Below, piece after piece: positions 8,320-17,586 of a DNA stretch of 64,000 nt (positions are counted from its first letter, which is position 1; each line of letters starts with the position of its first letter). The notes beneath the pieces are model-generated. The model had not been told where the DNA came from. It made no database searches and saw nothing but the letters and a program-made list of their open reading frames with translations. The stretch covers positions 99,275 through 163,274 of the forward strand of contig JAHLLS010000013.1 in the NCBI GenBank assembly GCA_020444045.1, given 5' to 3'. Source of the stretch: Deltaproteobacteria bacterium (GTDB taxonomy: Bacteria > Desulfobacterota > Desulfobacteria > Desulfobacterales > UBA5852). The position numbers and the translations under genes are program-made.

Positions 8320-9960
8320 GTGCGACCGGAAATGACCGTGCAAACCAAGGGGCGGGGCGATGTGGCGCGAGATGGAGACCCGCCGTCACTTAGACCCATT
8401 TACTACATCGGCCTCGCCGCAACAGCCATCGGAATCGCGATTATCATACTTCTTAACCTGGCCACGCCACTGGAGTATATGCATGGCCGCCCGACTGCTT
8501 TGGGCCAGATTGAAGCGGTGAATTTAGGCAAGCGACTCAGGGGAATCTTCAACCTGGCCTTTTTGCTCTTGTTAAGCTGCCTGCCTCTTCTTTATAGCAT
8601 TCGACGAATTTTAAGCCCCCTATATGAGTATTTTGACCTCCTGAAAGCGGGGCGCGAATCAAAAGAGCTTCTGGACAGAGTCAAACGACGCCTGATCAAC
8701 CTTCCGTTCATTATGGTTCCGGTAAATCTGGGCCTTTGGATCGTACTGCCCGTCGCGCTCTTTTTTGCGGCTTATGCAACCGGTCAACTCGATTCGCGAA
8801 CCGCTGTCATCCTGGCCGTCCGCGCCATCATGGTCGGATTCATTTCCGCGGGGGTCATGTCTTTGTGGATCGAGTCCTATGCGCGTCGAATGCTTATCCC
8901 TTTCTTCTTTCCGCAGGGGCGGCTGGCGGATCTCGATAATGTCGCCCGGTACTCGATATCAAGAAGAATCCGCCTCCATTATCGGCTGGGCAGCCTTGCT
9001 CCTCTGGCTATCCTGGTAGTCACCCTGGCGACCCTCCAATGGCAGTTGGACTCCGTGTCAATCTCTGCCAAGGAATACGGATCAGGGATTCTGGTCTTTT
9101 GTCTGGTTCTTTTTTCTGTTTTTTTCATCACCTTGAGCGTTCTTAATAAATTGATCACTCGCTCCATAGTTGGGCCGCTCCACAGCATTCTTGACGCTTT
9201 GCTCAAGATCAGGGAGGGAAACTTGCAGACCCGGGTGAAAGTGGTCTCCAATGACGAAACGGGTATCCTGGGCGACGCGACGAACAAGATGATCCAAGGT
9301 TTGCGGGAACGAGAACTTCTCAAGGACGCCTTTGGTAAGTATGTCACCCCCGAGATCCGGGATGAGATTCTGAGCGGCCGCATTCCTCTGGATGGGGAGC
9401 TGAAAAACGTGACGGTGTTATTCGCCGACTTACGGGACTTCACCCCGCTCGTCGCATCCACCCGACCCCAGCAAGTGGTGAAATTAATCAATGGTTATTT
9501 CGAGGAGATGTCCAAGGCGATACATGGTAATGGCGGCTTGGTCCTGCAATTCATCGGCGACGAGATAGAGGCTGTCTTCGGGGCGCCGCTGGTGATTGAA
9601 AACCATCCGGCCGCGGCGGCCAGGGCGGCTTTGGAAATGTATGAACGATTGGACCGATACAATTCCAAATTGGGGGAACAGGGGTGGGCCCCTCTACGCC
9701 ACGGTATCGGCCTGCACACGGGGCAGGTCCTGGCTGGGAATATCGGAAGCTCTGAACGACTCTCGTACGCCTTGGTGGGCGACACCGTCAATCTGGCCTC
9801 CAGGCTCCAGGGCGTTAGCAAGGAACTGGGACGGAACATAATCCTCAGCGCCGCAACCCGAAAGGAGTTGGGGGATGAGTTTATCTGCGAAGCGCTCGAA
9901 ACGGTAAAAATTAAGGGTTGGGCCGGTCCCGTCGAAGTGTTTGCGCTTTCCGGGATATGA
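8320..9960 (+). CDS. Membrane class III adenylate/guanylate cyclase with HAMP domain
   Basis: It makes cyclic AMP (or GMP) from the nucleotide triphosphate at the membrane. The N-terminal half has about six hydrophobic segments (for example residues 27-47, 78-95, 130-150, 225-245 and 255-275). A HAMP linker follows (about 275-330; RSIVGPLHSILDALLKIREG). The catalytic domain (about 360-546) has the metal aspartates in LFADLRDFT and FIGDEIEAVFGAP, the purine-selecting Asp in ALVGDTVNLASRL, and the transition-state Asn and Arg in the same motif, so it should be active and favour ATP. GTG 8320 and ATG 8332 are both possible starts. Its short flanks and the absence of a partner gene leave the input signal unknown. 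Confidence 0.88.
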   Translation: MRPEMTVQTKGRGDVARDGDPPSLRPIYYIGLAATAIGIAIIILLNLATPLEYMHGRPTALGQIEAVNLGKRLRGIFNLAFLLLLSCLPLLYSIRRILSPLYEYFDLLKAGRESKELLDRVKRRLINLPFIMVPVNLGLWIVLPVALFFAAYATGQLDSRTAVILAVRAIMVGFISAGVMSLWIESYARRMLIPFFFPQGRLADLDNVARYSISRRIRLHYRLGSLAPLAILVVTLATLQWQLDSVSISAKEYGSGILVFCLVLFSVFFITLSVLNKLITRSIVGPLHSILDALLKIREGNLQTRVKVVSNDETGILGDATNKMIQGLRERELLKDAFGKYVTPEIRDEILSGRIPLDGELKNVTVLFADLRDFTPLVASTRPQQVVKLINGYFEEMSKAIHGNGGLVLQFIGDEIEAVFGAPLVIENHPAAAARAALEMYERLDRYNSKLGEQGWAPLRHGIGLHTGQVLAGNIGSSERLSYALVGDTVNLASRLQGVSKELGRNIILSAATRKELGDEFICEALETVKIKGWAGPVEVFALSGI

Positions 9961-10069
9961 AGCAACCGTCGCCAGGGCGCCGGATAACTCAAAGCAACTG
10001 GGATTAAAAGGTTCCAGCATATGCTTTTCCGGTCTGGGGATCGAATGAGGGAATGAGCAATACCTTCCC

Positions 10070-11389
10070 TCAGCGCCCCTCCATATACATCTGCGCCAGT
10101 TTGGCCGCGCCCAGCAGTGAACCACTGTGGGCCAGCCGGAACTCGAACTGGGGCATCATCCGTTCTTTCACCGGCGCCAGCAGAGGCGCTCCCCCGCCGG
10201 TCAGATTGACCGTGGACTGCAGGGGAAGCTTCTCTTCCATCAGAGCCAGAAAGTCGCGCACCTTGGCCACCACCCCGCGAATTACCGCCAGCAGCAGGTC
10301 CTCCCGTGTGGTGTTGAGGGTTATGCCTTCAAAGGAGGCCATTTTGGGCTCCAGCGAATAACGGTCGCCGGTCAGGTAAGGTTCAAAGGTGGGAAGGCGC
10401 GCTTCATCCCGGTCGAACAGGGAAGGGATAAGCCGGCCGTAAAAATCCTGTTCATCCATATCCGGGAACAGCTGCTTGTAAGCCCACTCGATGGCCTTGC
10501 CTCCGGTGTTCAAGGCGAACATGGCGTTCCATCGATCCTGAACAGCGTGACTCTTCAAGTTGTAGCGGGAGGAGGCGAAGGGCTTGTCCATGCACACAAC
10601 CACCATCTCCGTGGTCCCGGTCACGTTCATCATATCGCCGGGATTTACGATGTCCGCGCTCAGCGCCGCGCAAGTGGCGTCGTTGGCTCCCATGAGGACC
10701 GGTAAGCCCTGGGTCAGTCCGGTTGCCGAGGCGGCTTCGGACGACACGTCTCCGATCTTTTCAAACGCTTCCAAAACCGGCGGAAACTTGTCGAGATCTA
10801 TATTCAGCGCCCGGGCTATATCCCGGTCATAGCCCTTTCTGGTCGCGGTGTCGTAGACGTTGGACATGCAGACGTTTGACGGGTCGACTCCGAAATTTCC
10901 GGTCAGCTTTTTGGCGAAAAAGGTGTTGGAATGGCCGTACATGTAGACCGCTTTATCGATCTCAGAATGATGTTCGCGTATCCACAGGATATTGGCCGCG
11001 GTGGAAGCTCCTGGATTAGGGATGTTGCCGGTGACATCGAGAAGTTTTTCCTCTCCGATAAGATCCAATATAAACCTGGATTGCGGGTAGGCGCGCCTGT
11101 CTAGGTGCAGAAACGACGGCATAAGGGGCGCGCCGTTGCGGTCCATGACGCTGAACCCCGGACTGTTTCCGGCCATGGTGATCAGCTCTATGCGATCCAG
11201 GGAAAACTCGAGCGTTTTCAGGGCGCGGGGAAAAGCCGCCCACCACAGTTCCGGGTCGATCTGAACCGTAAAATCGTCGGGAGTGTCCAACGGGTAGGCG
11301 CATTCGGATGAAGAGGCGAGCAGGTTCAGGCGTTCATCATAAACGCCCAGCTTCAGAGATGTCGTGCCGATATCAATAGCGAGAATCAT
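10070..11389 (-). CDS. FGGY-family carbohydrate kinase (xylulokinase/gluconate-kinase type)
   Basis: It phosphorylates a sugar, polyol or sugar acid with ATP in the cytoplasm. The chosen ATG at 11389 starts MILAIDIGTTSLKLGVYD, the canonical first phosphate loop; a longer frame upstream runs through a repeat hairpin and is unlikely. Further FGGY marks are AGNSPGFSVMD near residue 84, GANDATCAALSADIV near 235, NVTGTTEM, and the second nucleotide motif NLTGGGAPLLAPV near 410, ending at about 439 residues. It lies 124 bases after a gluconokinase and further from a LarA-like gene on the same strand, so a sugar acid such as an aldonate is a reasonable substrate guess. The exact substrate cannot be read from sequence. 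Confidence 0.85.
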   Translation of the reverse strand: MILAIDIGTTSLKLGVYDERLNLLASSSECAYPLDTPDDFTVQIDPELWWAAFPRALKTLEFSLDRIELITMAGNSPGFSVMDRNGAPLMPSFLHLDRRAYPQSRFILDLIGEEKLLDVTGNIPNPGASTAANILWIREHHSEIDKAVYMYGHSNTFFAKKLTGNFGVDPSNVCMSNVYDTATRKGYDRDIARALNIDLDKFPPVLEAFEKIGDVSSEAASATGLTQGLPVLMGANDATCAALSADIVNPGDMMNVTGTTEMVVVCMDKPFASSRYNLKSHAVQDRWNAMFALNTGGKAIEWAYKQLFPDMDEQDFYGRLIPSLFDRDEARLPTFEPYLTGDRYSLEPKMASFEGITLNTTREDLLLAVIRGVVAKVRDFLALMEEKLPLQSTVNLTGGGAPLLAPVKERMMPQFEFRLAHSGSLLGAAKLAQMYMEGR

Positions 11390-11447
11390 AGACAGCCTTA
11401 ATCCAGTGAGAATATGTTTAGAGAAATGGGGAAACCTTTTTAGGAAA

Positions 11448-11464
11448 TCCCGACAAGGTCGGGA
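11448..11464. repeat. Perfect hairpin TCCCGAC/GTCGGGA
   Basis: This is a seven-base perfect stem with loop AAG between the two kinase genes. A related hairpin (TGTCCCGAT/ATCGGGACA) lies at 13584-13603. It is preceded by GGGGAAACCTTTTT, resembling the hairpin arms seen at 13461 and 59509. It could be a transcript-processing or stabilising structure or one member of a dispersed intergenic repeat. Confidence 0.45.
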
Positions 11465-11513
11465 CCCAAAACGTTTCAATTGCCCGTTTGCGGCGAGCGA
11501 AGCGTTTGGCGCT

Positions 11514-11999
11514 TTACAAGCTCAATTTCCGTTTAATGATGCGCACAACGGTAGCCGGATCGTTTGCAATGTCCACGGTTACCGCGTCGTCGGGCTCTTC
11601 AAGTGTTTCAAACTGACTTTCCAATAAGCCCGCTTTCATAAAATGGCCGGCGCGGTCCTGCATCCTGCGCTGTATAAGGTCAAAGTCGCCTTTCAGATAA
11701 ACAAACGTTATGTGGGGAGACCCGCTTTTAAGACGCCGGCGGTAGGCTTCTTTTAAGGCGGAACACGCCACGATGGCCGATTTCTCCTGGTCTATCAGTT
11801 GGCGCATGAAATCCCTCAGCCTATCCAGCCACACTCCCCGGTCTTCGTCGGTCAGGGCGACGCCGCCCCGCATTTTTTCAATGTTGGTTCGGGGATGAAA
11901 ATCGTCACCGTCGTAAAAGGGCCATCCCATTTCGACCGCCAGCCTCTCGCCAATGGTGGTTTTGCCCGACCCCGAAACACCCATCAGAACGGCAATCAT
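11514..11999 (-). CDS. gntK: Gluconokinase, thermoresistant (GntK) type
   Basis: It transfers phosphate from ATP to D-gluconate giving 6-phosphogluconate. The chosen ATG at 11999 starts MIAVLMGVSGSGKTTIG, which contains the Walker A loop. GDDFHPRTNIEKMRGGVALTDEDR around residues 34-57 holds the substrate-binding segment typical of this family, and SALKEAYRRRLK near 92 the LID region. Its length of 161 residues is normal. It sits between the FGGY kinase and the LarA-like gene, both on the same strand, consistent with a sugar-acid operon. A GTG start upstream (12023) is an alternative. Regulation is not visible. Confidence 0.88.
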   Translation of the reverse strand: MIAVLMGVSGSGKTTIGERLAVEMGWPFYDGDDFHPRTNIEKMRGGVALTDEDRGVWLDRLRDFMRQLIDQEKSAIVACSALKEAYRRRLKSGSPHITFVYLKGDFDLIQRRMQDRAGHFMKAGLLESQFETLEEPDDAVTVDIANDPATVVRIIKRKLSL

Positions 12000-12059
12000 G
12001 GGCGGACCGCCGTCGGGCGCCACGCGACGGCCTTTCCGGCGCCCGGGTCTGTCACAGCG

Positions 12060-13316
12060 TTAAAACGGAGTAAGGTTCCCGACTTCATCGAACGTCATAT
12101 CAATGGGCGATTGGATTATAGACAGGTCGTCACGGCTCTCCGTTTCGGCCAGATAGGCCTTGGAGGCCCATACTTCCCTGGTGTCCAGTGTGTTGCGGAT
12201 TCGGACGATCCTGGTATCCTCCGGCTGCTTGTATCCGACCGTCAGCAACCCTTTTTCCAGCGCCTCGCGGTCGTTCTCAAAGGGTATGGGTATCGAGGCC
12301 AGCGCAGGCCGGTTACCGGTAAGACAATTGATGTAAGTTATGTTCCAGTCGGCGTTTTCCACCAGCCGTTTGGTGGTGTAGTCGGCCATGCCGATACCAG
12401 TGGCGTTGCCGTGCGTTTCTTCCGTCAGGTCGCGGACATAAATCCGGGTGATCCTGGGAAGTTCATCCGGCGCGGCGCAATGTTCGTGATACTTCCGTCC
12501 TATGACGTTGGAGTCCATGCCCGTTCCACTGATATTCTTTCCGATTTCGTCGATGATCAGCAAATCAATGTCAGGGTAGGGTATTCGCGGGAGCCACTGT
12601 TTGGCCAGCTTCAACAACTCTATTTCCCTCTCCAGGAATTCCTCCGGTCGCACGGCCTGAATGAGCGCGGTCTGTTCAAGCTGATTTTCGACGATGGCCA
12701 GCCCCAGAACTATATTGCACTTTTTTATGACGTTTCTGGCCACCGAGCGGACGATGTGGTCAAAACTCCACTTGATGAACGCCTTATGGTAGACTTTGGC
12801 TCCTTCATGTTTGCCCAGCCCGATAAGCGTCATTTTGTTTAGTCCGCTTTCGATTTCTCCCGTAAAGTCAGTGTGCGGCTTTACCCGCGCCACTACCGCC
12901 ACGTGATCGGCCTCGGACGCGTGCTTATCAAAGAAGACGGGCACACCGTCCTCGGTGGCGCCTACCTGAACAACTTCCATGGACGCCTTGATAGGCGCGC
13001 CGATGTAATCCTCGGTAACGCCGTACCCTTCCACAATGGAGCGCTGAACTTCGGCGACCCCGCCGCCGTGGCTTCCCATGGCGGGCACGATAAACGGTTT
13101 GGCGCCCAGCGCCTTCAGGTCATCCACCAGCGTTTTGACTATCAACGCGATATTCCGGATGCCCCGGCTTCCCACGGGAACGGCCACGGTGTCCTCGGGT
13201 TTAATTTTTTGGGAAAGATCAAGTTTGGCGATTTCTTCATGTACCGCCTTTTCGACATTACCCAGAACAGGCGCGTTGATGTGCTGTTCAACGCGCATCA
13301 TGAGAGGGAACCGCAT
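12060..13316 (-). CDS. LarA-like (DUF2088) nickel-pincer family protein, candidate sugar-acid epimerase
   Basis: This 418-residue protein belongs to the lactate racemase LarA superfamily, whose members interconvert 2-hydroxy acids using a nickel-pincer nucleotide. MGSHGGG near residue 85 supplies a candidate catalytic His and KPHTDFTGEIESGLNK near 150-165 a second His and the Lys expected to hold the cofactor. A His 16 residues after that Lys (KVYHK) matches, from memory, the spacing of Lys184 and His200 in Lactobacillus LarA. Association with gluconokinase and an FGGY kinase suggests an aldonate such as gluconate rather than lactate. The cofactor genes larB, larC and larE are not in the window. 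ATG 13316 follows GGAG. Confidence 0.75.
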   Translation of the reverse strand: MRFPLMMRVEQHINAPVLGNVEKAVHEEIAKLDLSQKIKPEDTVAVPVGSRGIRNIALIVKTLVDDLKALGAKPFIVPAMGSHGGGVAEVQRSIVEGYGVTEDYIGAPIKASMEVVQVGATEDGVPVFFDKHASEADHVAVVARVKPHTDFTGEIESGLNKMTLIGLGKHEGAKVYHKAFIKWSFDHIVRSVARNVIKKCNIVLGLAIVENQLEQTALIQAVRPEEFLEREIELLKLAKQWLPRIPYPDIDLLIIDEIGKNISGTGMDSNVIGRKYHEHCAAPDELPRITRIYVRDLTEETHGNATGIGMADYTTKRLVENADWNITYINCLTGNRPALASIPIPFENDREALEKGLLTVGYKQPEDTRIVRIRNTLDTREVWASKAYLAETESRDDLSIIQSPIDMTFDEVGNLTPF

Positions 13317-13460
13317 AGGCGCTCCGCGCTTCAGGTTGAGTTTAAATCAGTGATTGTTGCTGACTTCAGGTGAAAGTCTAACCGGGGGTGGCGCCATCGT
13401 CAACCGCAAATACGAAACACGAGACGCCCTGTTTGTTCTTTAATAGGGTTAATAAGCATT

Positions 13461-13603
13461 GTGGGGAAATTTCTTCCCCCACGCCCCCTGCAGGCGGTTT
13501 CTCGCTGCGCTCGAAATGACGGACGGCGCCTGGGGCGCGCATGGATGATAGCACAGACAACTTTGACGAAGTCGGGTTGTCTGTGTCCCGATTTATCGGG
13601 ACA
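13461..13603. repeat. Cluster of dispersed intergenic repeats
   Basis: Three structures lie together. GTGGGGAA pairs with TTCCCCCAC (13461-13482, one bulged base). TTTCTCGCTGCGCTCGAAAT within 13496-13522 matches an intergenic sequence I have often seen in other bacterial genomes, usually near TCATTTCGAGCGnAGCGAGA. TGTCCCGAT pairs with ATCGGGACA (13584-13603, nine bases perfect). Together they look like a small non-coding repeat array rather than a promoter. Confidence 0.5.
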
Positions 13604-13841
13604 AGAGGCTGCTGTGCCTGTCGCACCTTGCCTATGATTTCCCAGGAGTCTCTTATTCTCCGCTTACAGACGCTTTTTTTATCTGTGTGGTTATATTAAG
13701 CGCTGCAAACTGCGTTTCGGAGTAAGAACAATAACCACATAAAAAAACCGTTTGAGGGGGAACCATATTATTGCGCGCGCGGGTCATGGCATATCAAATA
13801 AAAATTCATATAAGCTCATAATATTGCGTATATTTTTGTTC

Positions 13842-13868
13842 TTGACAGTTTTAAGGGATAGCTACTAT
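13842..13868 (+). promoter_or_regulatory. Possible sigma-70-type promoter for the ABC transporter operon
   Basis: TTGACA at 13842-13847 is a perfect -35 box. TACTAT at 13863-13868 could be the -10 box with a short 15-base spacer. A start near 13875 would give a leader of about 400 bases before the binding-protein gene. Confidence 0.3.
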
Positions 13869-14269
13869 GGTGGTTTTATGCGAGGGGCTATCGTCTTTCA
13901 AATCCAAACGAGGAACCAACCAATCTCCACACAATCTGTTGCGGCGCCGCTGATTCTGAAGTTCACTGCTCATCAAGAAGTTCAGACGAACTGAGATAAC
14001 CTTTCGCGAAATTCCGCAACCATCCTGTTTCTACTGACAAATATACGCCGCCGCCGATTCCAGGCTTATGATTAGCGTCGGAAGTATTTTCCCCGCTCCA
14101 ACGTGGAATCATGCGGGGCCATGCCGCGCGCAGCCGCCGCCCCATAATGATCACGGGCGGTGATGGTTTGTCCTGAACAGTTCTTTGCAAGAGTGTTTCG
14201 TGCGCTTCCTTCAACCGGGAATGTTGTTGGTTTGCCAACTATCACATACCAATCAGGAGGTACGGGGAC

Positions 14270-15613
14270 ATGAAGAAAGAGATCGATGGGCTTACCAGAC
14301 GAAAATTCTTGAAGACCACCGGCGCCGGGCTGGCGGGAGCCGCAGTGCTCTCCGGACCGTTCGGTTCCATGACCGGCAAGGCGTTTGCCGATGTAGCTCC
14401 TCCCGAGCTTGCCCTGGAAAAAGATCCCGTTCTCAAAGTGCTTCGCTGGAGCCCGTTTGTGAAGGCCGATGGAGAGCTTTGGGATCAGAACACGAAAAAA
14501 TGGGAAGAGCTTACCGGGGGCAAAGTCAGCGTCGAGTTCCTGTCATGGGAGGATGTACGTCCCAAGGCGGCCATGGAGGCGTCCGTGGGCGCGGGACACG
14601 ACATCGTCCTGGGATGGCACGATGACCCCCATCTGTATCCGGACAAGCTTCTAGACGTTACGGATCTCGCGGATTATCTTGGAAAAAAATACGGTGGATG
14701 GGAAGACGTGTGCGTTAAATACGGAGTCAACGCCGCGACCGGAAAATGGATCTGTATTCCCATGGGTGGACCGGGGCAGGCCATTGTCTATAGGAAAAGC
14801 TGGGTCAATGAAGCGGGCTATGATGAATTTCCCAAGGATATGGAAGGCTTCATAGCGTGCTGCAAGAAGCTGAAGGAGAAAGGCCATCCTGTCGGGTTTG
14901 CGCTCGGGCACGCGGTGGGCGACGGCAATAACTTCGCTCACGGGTGGTTGTGGGCCTTTGGGGCCAAAACCGTGAACGAAGACGGTTCATGCGCCATAAA
15001 CAGCAAAGAAACCCGCATGGCGCTCGACGCCATGAAAGACCTGTACGACAACGCCATGATTTCCGGGTGCGCGTCCTGGCTGGATCCTCACAACAATAAG
15101 GCCTTTCTGGCCGGTCAGATCTCGGTCACGAACAACGGCATCAGCATCTATTACGCGGCAAAAGAAAAGTTTCCGGAGATCGCCGAAGACACCTACCATC
15201 AGCATCCGCCCGTGGGTCCTGTGGGGCACCCCACTGAACTGCACCTGTTCGATCCGGCCTTTATTTTCAAGCACACCTCCTATCCCAACGCGGCGAAACA
15301 CTACCTGATGTTCATGCTGGAAAAGCCTCAGTGCGGTCCCTGGATCAACGCCATGCGCGGCTATGTGACGCCGTCCCTCAAGGGTTACAAGAGCTTGCCG
15401 GTCTGGACCGATGACCCCAAACATACGGTGTACCGCGACTGCATCCAGAACATGCTGTGGAATGGATACGCGGGCCCCATCGGTCCCGCTTCGGCCGCGG
15501 TGATGGCCGAGTATGTGGTGGTCGACCTGTTCGCCAATCACTGCGCCAGAGACATGTCGGCCGACAAGGCTATCGAGATTGCGGAAAAGGCCATTGTCAA
15601 AGCATACAAGTAA
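14270..15613 (+). CDS. ABC transporter sugar-binding protein, Tat-exported
   Basis: This 447-residue periplasmic solute-binding protein of the MalE/UgpB type captures the sugar and delivers it to the permeases encoded next. The start is supported by AGGAGG 11 bases upstream. LTRRKFLKTTGAGLAGAAVL at residues 8-27 is a twin-arginine signal, so the protein is likely exported folded, which is less common for this family. Family features are the N-terminal lobe strand VLKVLRWSPF, the helix with WEELTGGKVSVEF and a conserved C-terminal helical lobe. The genes for two permeases and the ATPase follow in order. The divergent kinases suggest the imported compound is a sugar, polyol or aldonate. Confidence 0.88.
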   Translation: MKKEIDGLTRRKFLKTTGAGLAGAAVLSGPFGSMTGKAFADVAPPELALEKDPVLKVLRWSPFVKADGELWDQNTKKWEELTGGKVSVEFLSWEDVRPKAAMEASVGAGHDIVLGWHDDPHLYPDKLLDVTDLADYLGKKYGGWEDVCVKYGVNAATGKWICIPMGGPGQAIVYRKSWVNEAGYDEFPKDMEGFIACCKKLKEKGHPVGFALGHAVGDGNNFAHGWLWAFGAKTVNEDGSCAINSKETRMALDAMKDLYDNAMISGCASWLDPHNNKAFLAGQISVTNNGISIYYAAKEKFPEIAEDTYHQHPPVGPVGHPTELHLFDPAFIFKHTSYPNAAKHYLMFMLEKPQCGPWINAMRGYVTPSLKGYKSLPVWTDDPKHTVYRDCIQNMLWNGYAGPIGPASAAVMAEYVVVDLFANHCARDMSADKAIEIAEKAIVKAYK

Positions 15614-15651
15614 TATCAATGGGTTGAGAGAAATCATTTTACCTCTCTTTG

Positions 15652-15682
15652 GGCGCGGCCAGGGCTTTGGCCGCGCCTTCTT
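15652..15682 (+). terminator. Strong hairpin between binding protein and permease genes
   Basis: GGCGCGGCC (15652-15660) and GGCCGCGCC (15669-15677) form a nine-base perfect GC stem with an eight-base loop, followed by TTCTTT. This is a leaky intrinsic terminator or mRNA-stabilising structure. Such an element after the binding-protein gene lets that protein be made in excess over the permeases. Confidence 0.75.
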
Positions 15683-15797
15683 TGAGGCGGAAAGAGCTCA
15701 TCGAAACGGCGATTGGTAGAGGCGCCCGATGTTGCTGAAACCGGGCGTACGGGTCTGTTCGTGACTATGACGAAAATATAAACACAGGCGGAGCGAC

Positions 15798-16739
15798 GTG
15801 GAGCGACCCGATTATCTGACGACTGAACGCGATGCGCCCGGCTATGCTGGAATTCGCGGACGTCTGGCCCAGGCCCTGGAGAATCCCACTGTTCTGGGGC
15901 TGCTGTTTGTGGCTCCGGCCGAGCTTCTGTTGCTGGTATTTCTGGCGTATCCCTTTTTCCTGGGATTGTGGCTCGGCTTTACCGATACCGTGGTAGGTCG
16001 TGAGGGAAATTTTATCGGCTTTGAAAATTATCTTGCCCTGCTACAGGATCCCGCCTTCCGCTTGACCGTGTTCAATACCTTTTTCTACACCATCGTGGCG
16101 GTGGTCTTCAAAATGGTATTGGGAGTGGGGCTGGCGGTTGTCCTCAACCGCGACTTCAAAGCCAAGGGCTTGGTACGCGCCATCGTGCTGCTGCCCTGGA
16201 TTATTCCCACGGCTCTCAGCGCGATCTGTTTCTGGTGGCTGTATGATTCCACCTTCAGCGGCATTTCCTGGACCCTGATGAAGCTGGGCCTGATCGATCA
16301 CATGATAGATTTTCTGGGTGACCCGTGGAACGCGAGGTTGTCTCTCATCGCGGCCAATGTGTGGCGTGGCATTCCCTTTTTTACCATAGGGCTGCTGGCG
16401 GGCCTCCAGACTATCAACCCGGACCTGTATGAAGCGGCGGATCTGGACGGCGCAGGCTCATGGGCCAAATTCAGAAGGATCACACTCCCGTTGCTGGCGC
16501 CGCTCTTGGCCGTTGTTACTGTTTTTTCGACCATATGGACCTTTGCCGACTTCCAACTGGTGTGGGTCATCACCAAGGGAGGACCGGCGGGCACCACCCA
16601 CATCTTCGGAACGCTTTCCTTTCAGAGAGCAATGTCCGGAGGGCATTTCGGGGAGGGCGCGGCGATCTCCAATTTTATGCTGCCCATATTGGTGCTCTGT
16701 GTGTTGATCAGCTTCACGTTCCTGAAAAGAGAAAACTGA
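15798..16739 (+). CDS. ABC sugar transporter permease, MalF/UgpA type
   Basis: This 313-residue inner-membrane permease has six hydrophobic segments after a short hydrophilic N terminus. The EAA loop, which contacts the ATPase, is EAADLDGAGSWAKFRRITLP near residues 212-231. The GTG start at 15798 has GGCGGAG just upstream. It is followed after three bases by the second permease gene, so the two are translated together and form the heterodimeric channel. Confidence 0.9.
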   Translation: MERPDYLTTERDAPGYAGIRGRLAQALENPTVLGLLFVAPAELLLLVFLAYPFFLGLWLGFTDTVVGREGNFIGFENYLALLQDPAFRLTVFNTFFYTIVAVVFKMVLGVGLAVVLNRDFKAKGLVRAIVLLPWIIPTALSAICFWWLYDSTFSGISWTLMKLGLIDHMIDFLGDPWNARLSLIAANVWRGIPFFTIGLLAGLQTINPDLYEAADLDGAGSWAKFRRITLPLLAPLLAVVTVFSTIWTFADFQLVWVITKGGPAGTTHIFGTLSFQRAMSGGHFGEGAAISNFMLPILVLCVLISFTFLKREN

Positions 16740-16742
16740 AAA

Positions 16743-17579
16743 ATGGCCGAACGCGCGCGATCCAAAATTCTCAGGTTCTACCTCCCCCTGGTTCTCTACC
16801 TTTTTTTCCTGCTGTTTCCTTTTTACTGGATGGTCAATACCGTTTTTAAACCGGACAAGGAACTGTACAATCTCCAGATTAATCCGCTTTACGTGCTCCA
16901 TCCCACCCTGGAGAATATTGTTCATCTCTTTACCGAAACCATATTCCTCCGGTGGATGGCCAACACGTTTTTTGTGGCCATCCTGGCCACGATCATATCG
17001 CTTGTGACCAGTCTGTTGGCCGCTTACGCTATCCAGCGGCTTCGATTCAAGACCTCGGGCGCGACCGGCGTTGCTATTTTTCTCGGTTATCTGATCCCTC
17101 AAACCATCCTGTTCATCCCCCTGGCCCATATCATCTTCAAGCTCAGGCTCTGGGATTCGTTGTGGTCCCTGGTGCTTACCTACCCGACGTTCCTTATTCC
17201 CTTTTGCACCTGGCTGCTCATGGGATACTTCAAGTCCATTCCCCGGGAAATGGAAGAATGCGCCATGATCGACGGCGCCAGCCGCATCAAGGTGTTCAGA
17301 AAGATCATATTGCCCTTGTGCCTGCCGGGGGTTTTGTCCGCCGGGATTTTCTGTTTTACCCTCTCATGGAACGAATATATTTACGCCTTGGCCTTTATAT
17401 CCAACACCACGAGCAAAACCGTCCCCATAGGATTGGTCACCGAACTGGTGCGCGGCGACGTATACCACTGGGGGCCGCTCATGGCCGGGGCTCTGTGCGC
17501 TTCGGTCCCGGTCGCGCTGGTCTACGCATTTTTCGTGGAACATTATGTAGCCGGAATGACAGGCGCCTTAAAGGAGTAA
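16743..17579 (+). CDS. ABC sugar transporter permease, MalG/UgpE type
   Basis: This 278-residue inner-membrane permease has six hydrophobic segments. The EAA loop is EECAMIDGASRIKVFRKIIL near residues 171-190. It partners the preceding permease and the ATPase encoded seven bases after its stop. Nothing in the sequence is unusual for the family. Confidence 0.9.
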   Translation: MAERARSKILRFYLPLVLYLFFLLFPFYWMVNTVFKPDKELYNLQINPLYVLHPTLENIVHLFTETIFLRWMANTFFVAILATIISLVTSLLAAYAIQRLRFKTSGATGVAIFLGYLIPQTILFIPLAHIIFKLRLWDSLWSLVLTYPTFLIPFCTWLLMGYFKSIPREMEECAMIDGASRIKVFRKIILPLCLPGVLSAGIFCFTLSWNEYIYALAFISNTTSKTVPIGLVTELVRGDVYHWGPLMAGALCASVPVALVYAFFVEHYVAGMTGALKE

Positions 17580-17586
17580 AAACTAT

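Larger units (their letters stand above)
13317..14269. other. 950-base divergent control region with dispersed repeats
   Basis: It separates the LarA-like operon from the ABC transporter operon. It contains three repeat-like structures (13461-13482, 13496-13522, 13584-13603) and a promoter-like pair near 13842. An 82-codon minus-strand frame (13378-13626) runs across these repeats and is not a gene. No regulator gene is encoded here. The 5' end of the transporter mRNA may be several hundred bases long. Confidence 0.5.

Noticed and set aside
11390..11479. Upstream extension of the FGGY kinase frame
   Set aside because: The extra 30 residues run across a repeat hairpin; the ATG at 11389 opens directly with the family phosphate loop.
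13378..13626. Open frame of 82 codons on the minus strand
   Set aside because: It is a translation of the dispersed repeats and hairpins in the control region, not a protein.
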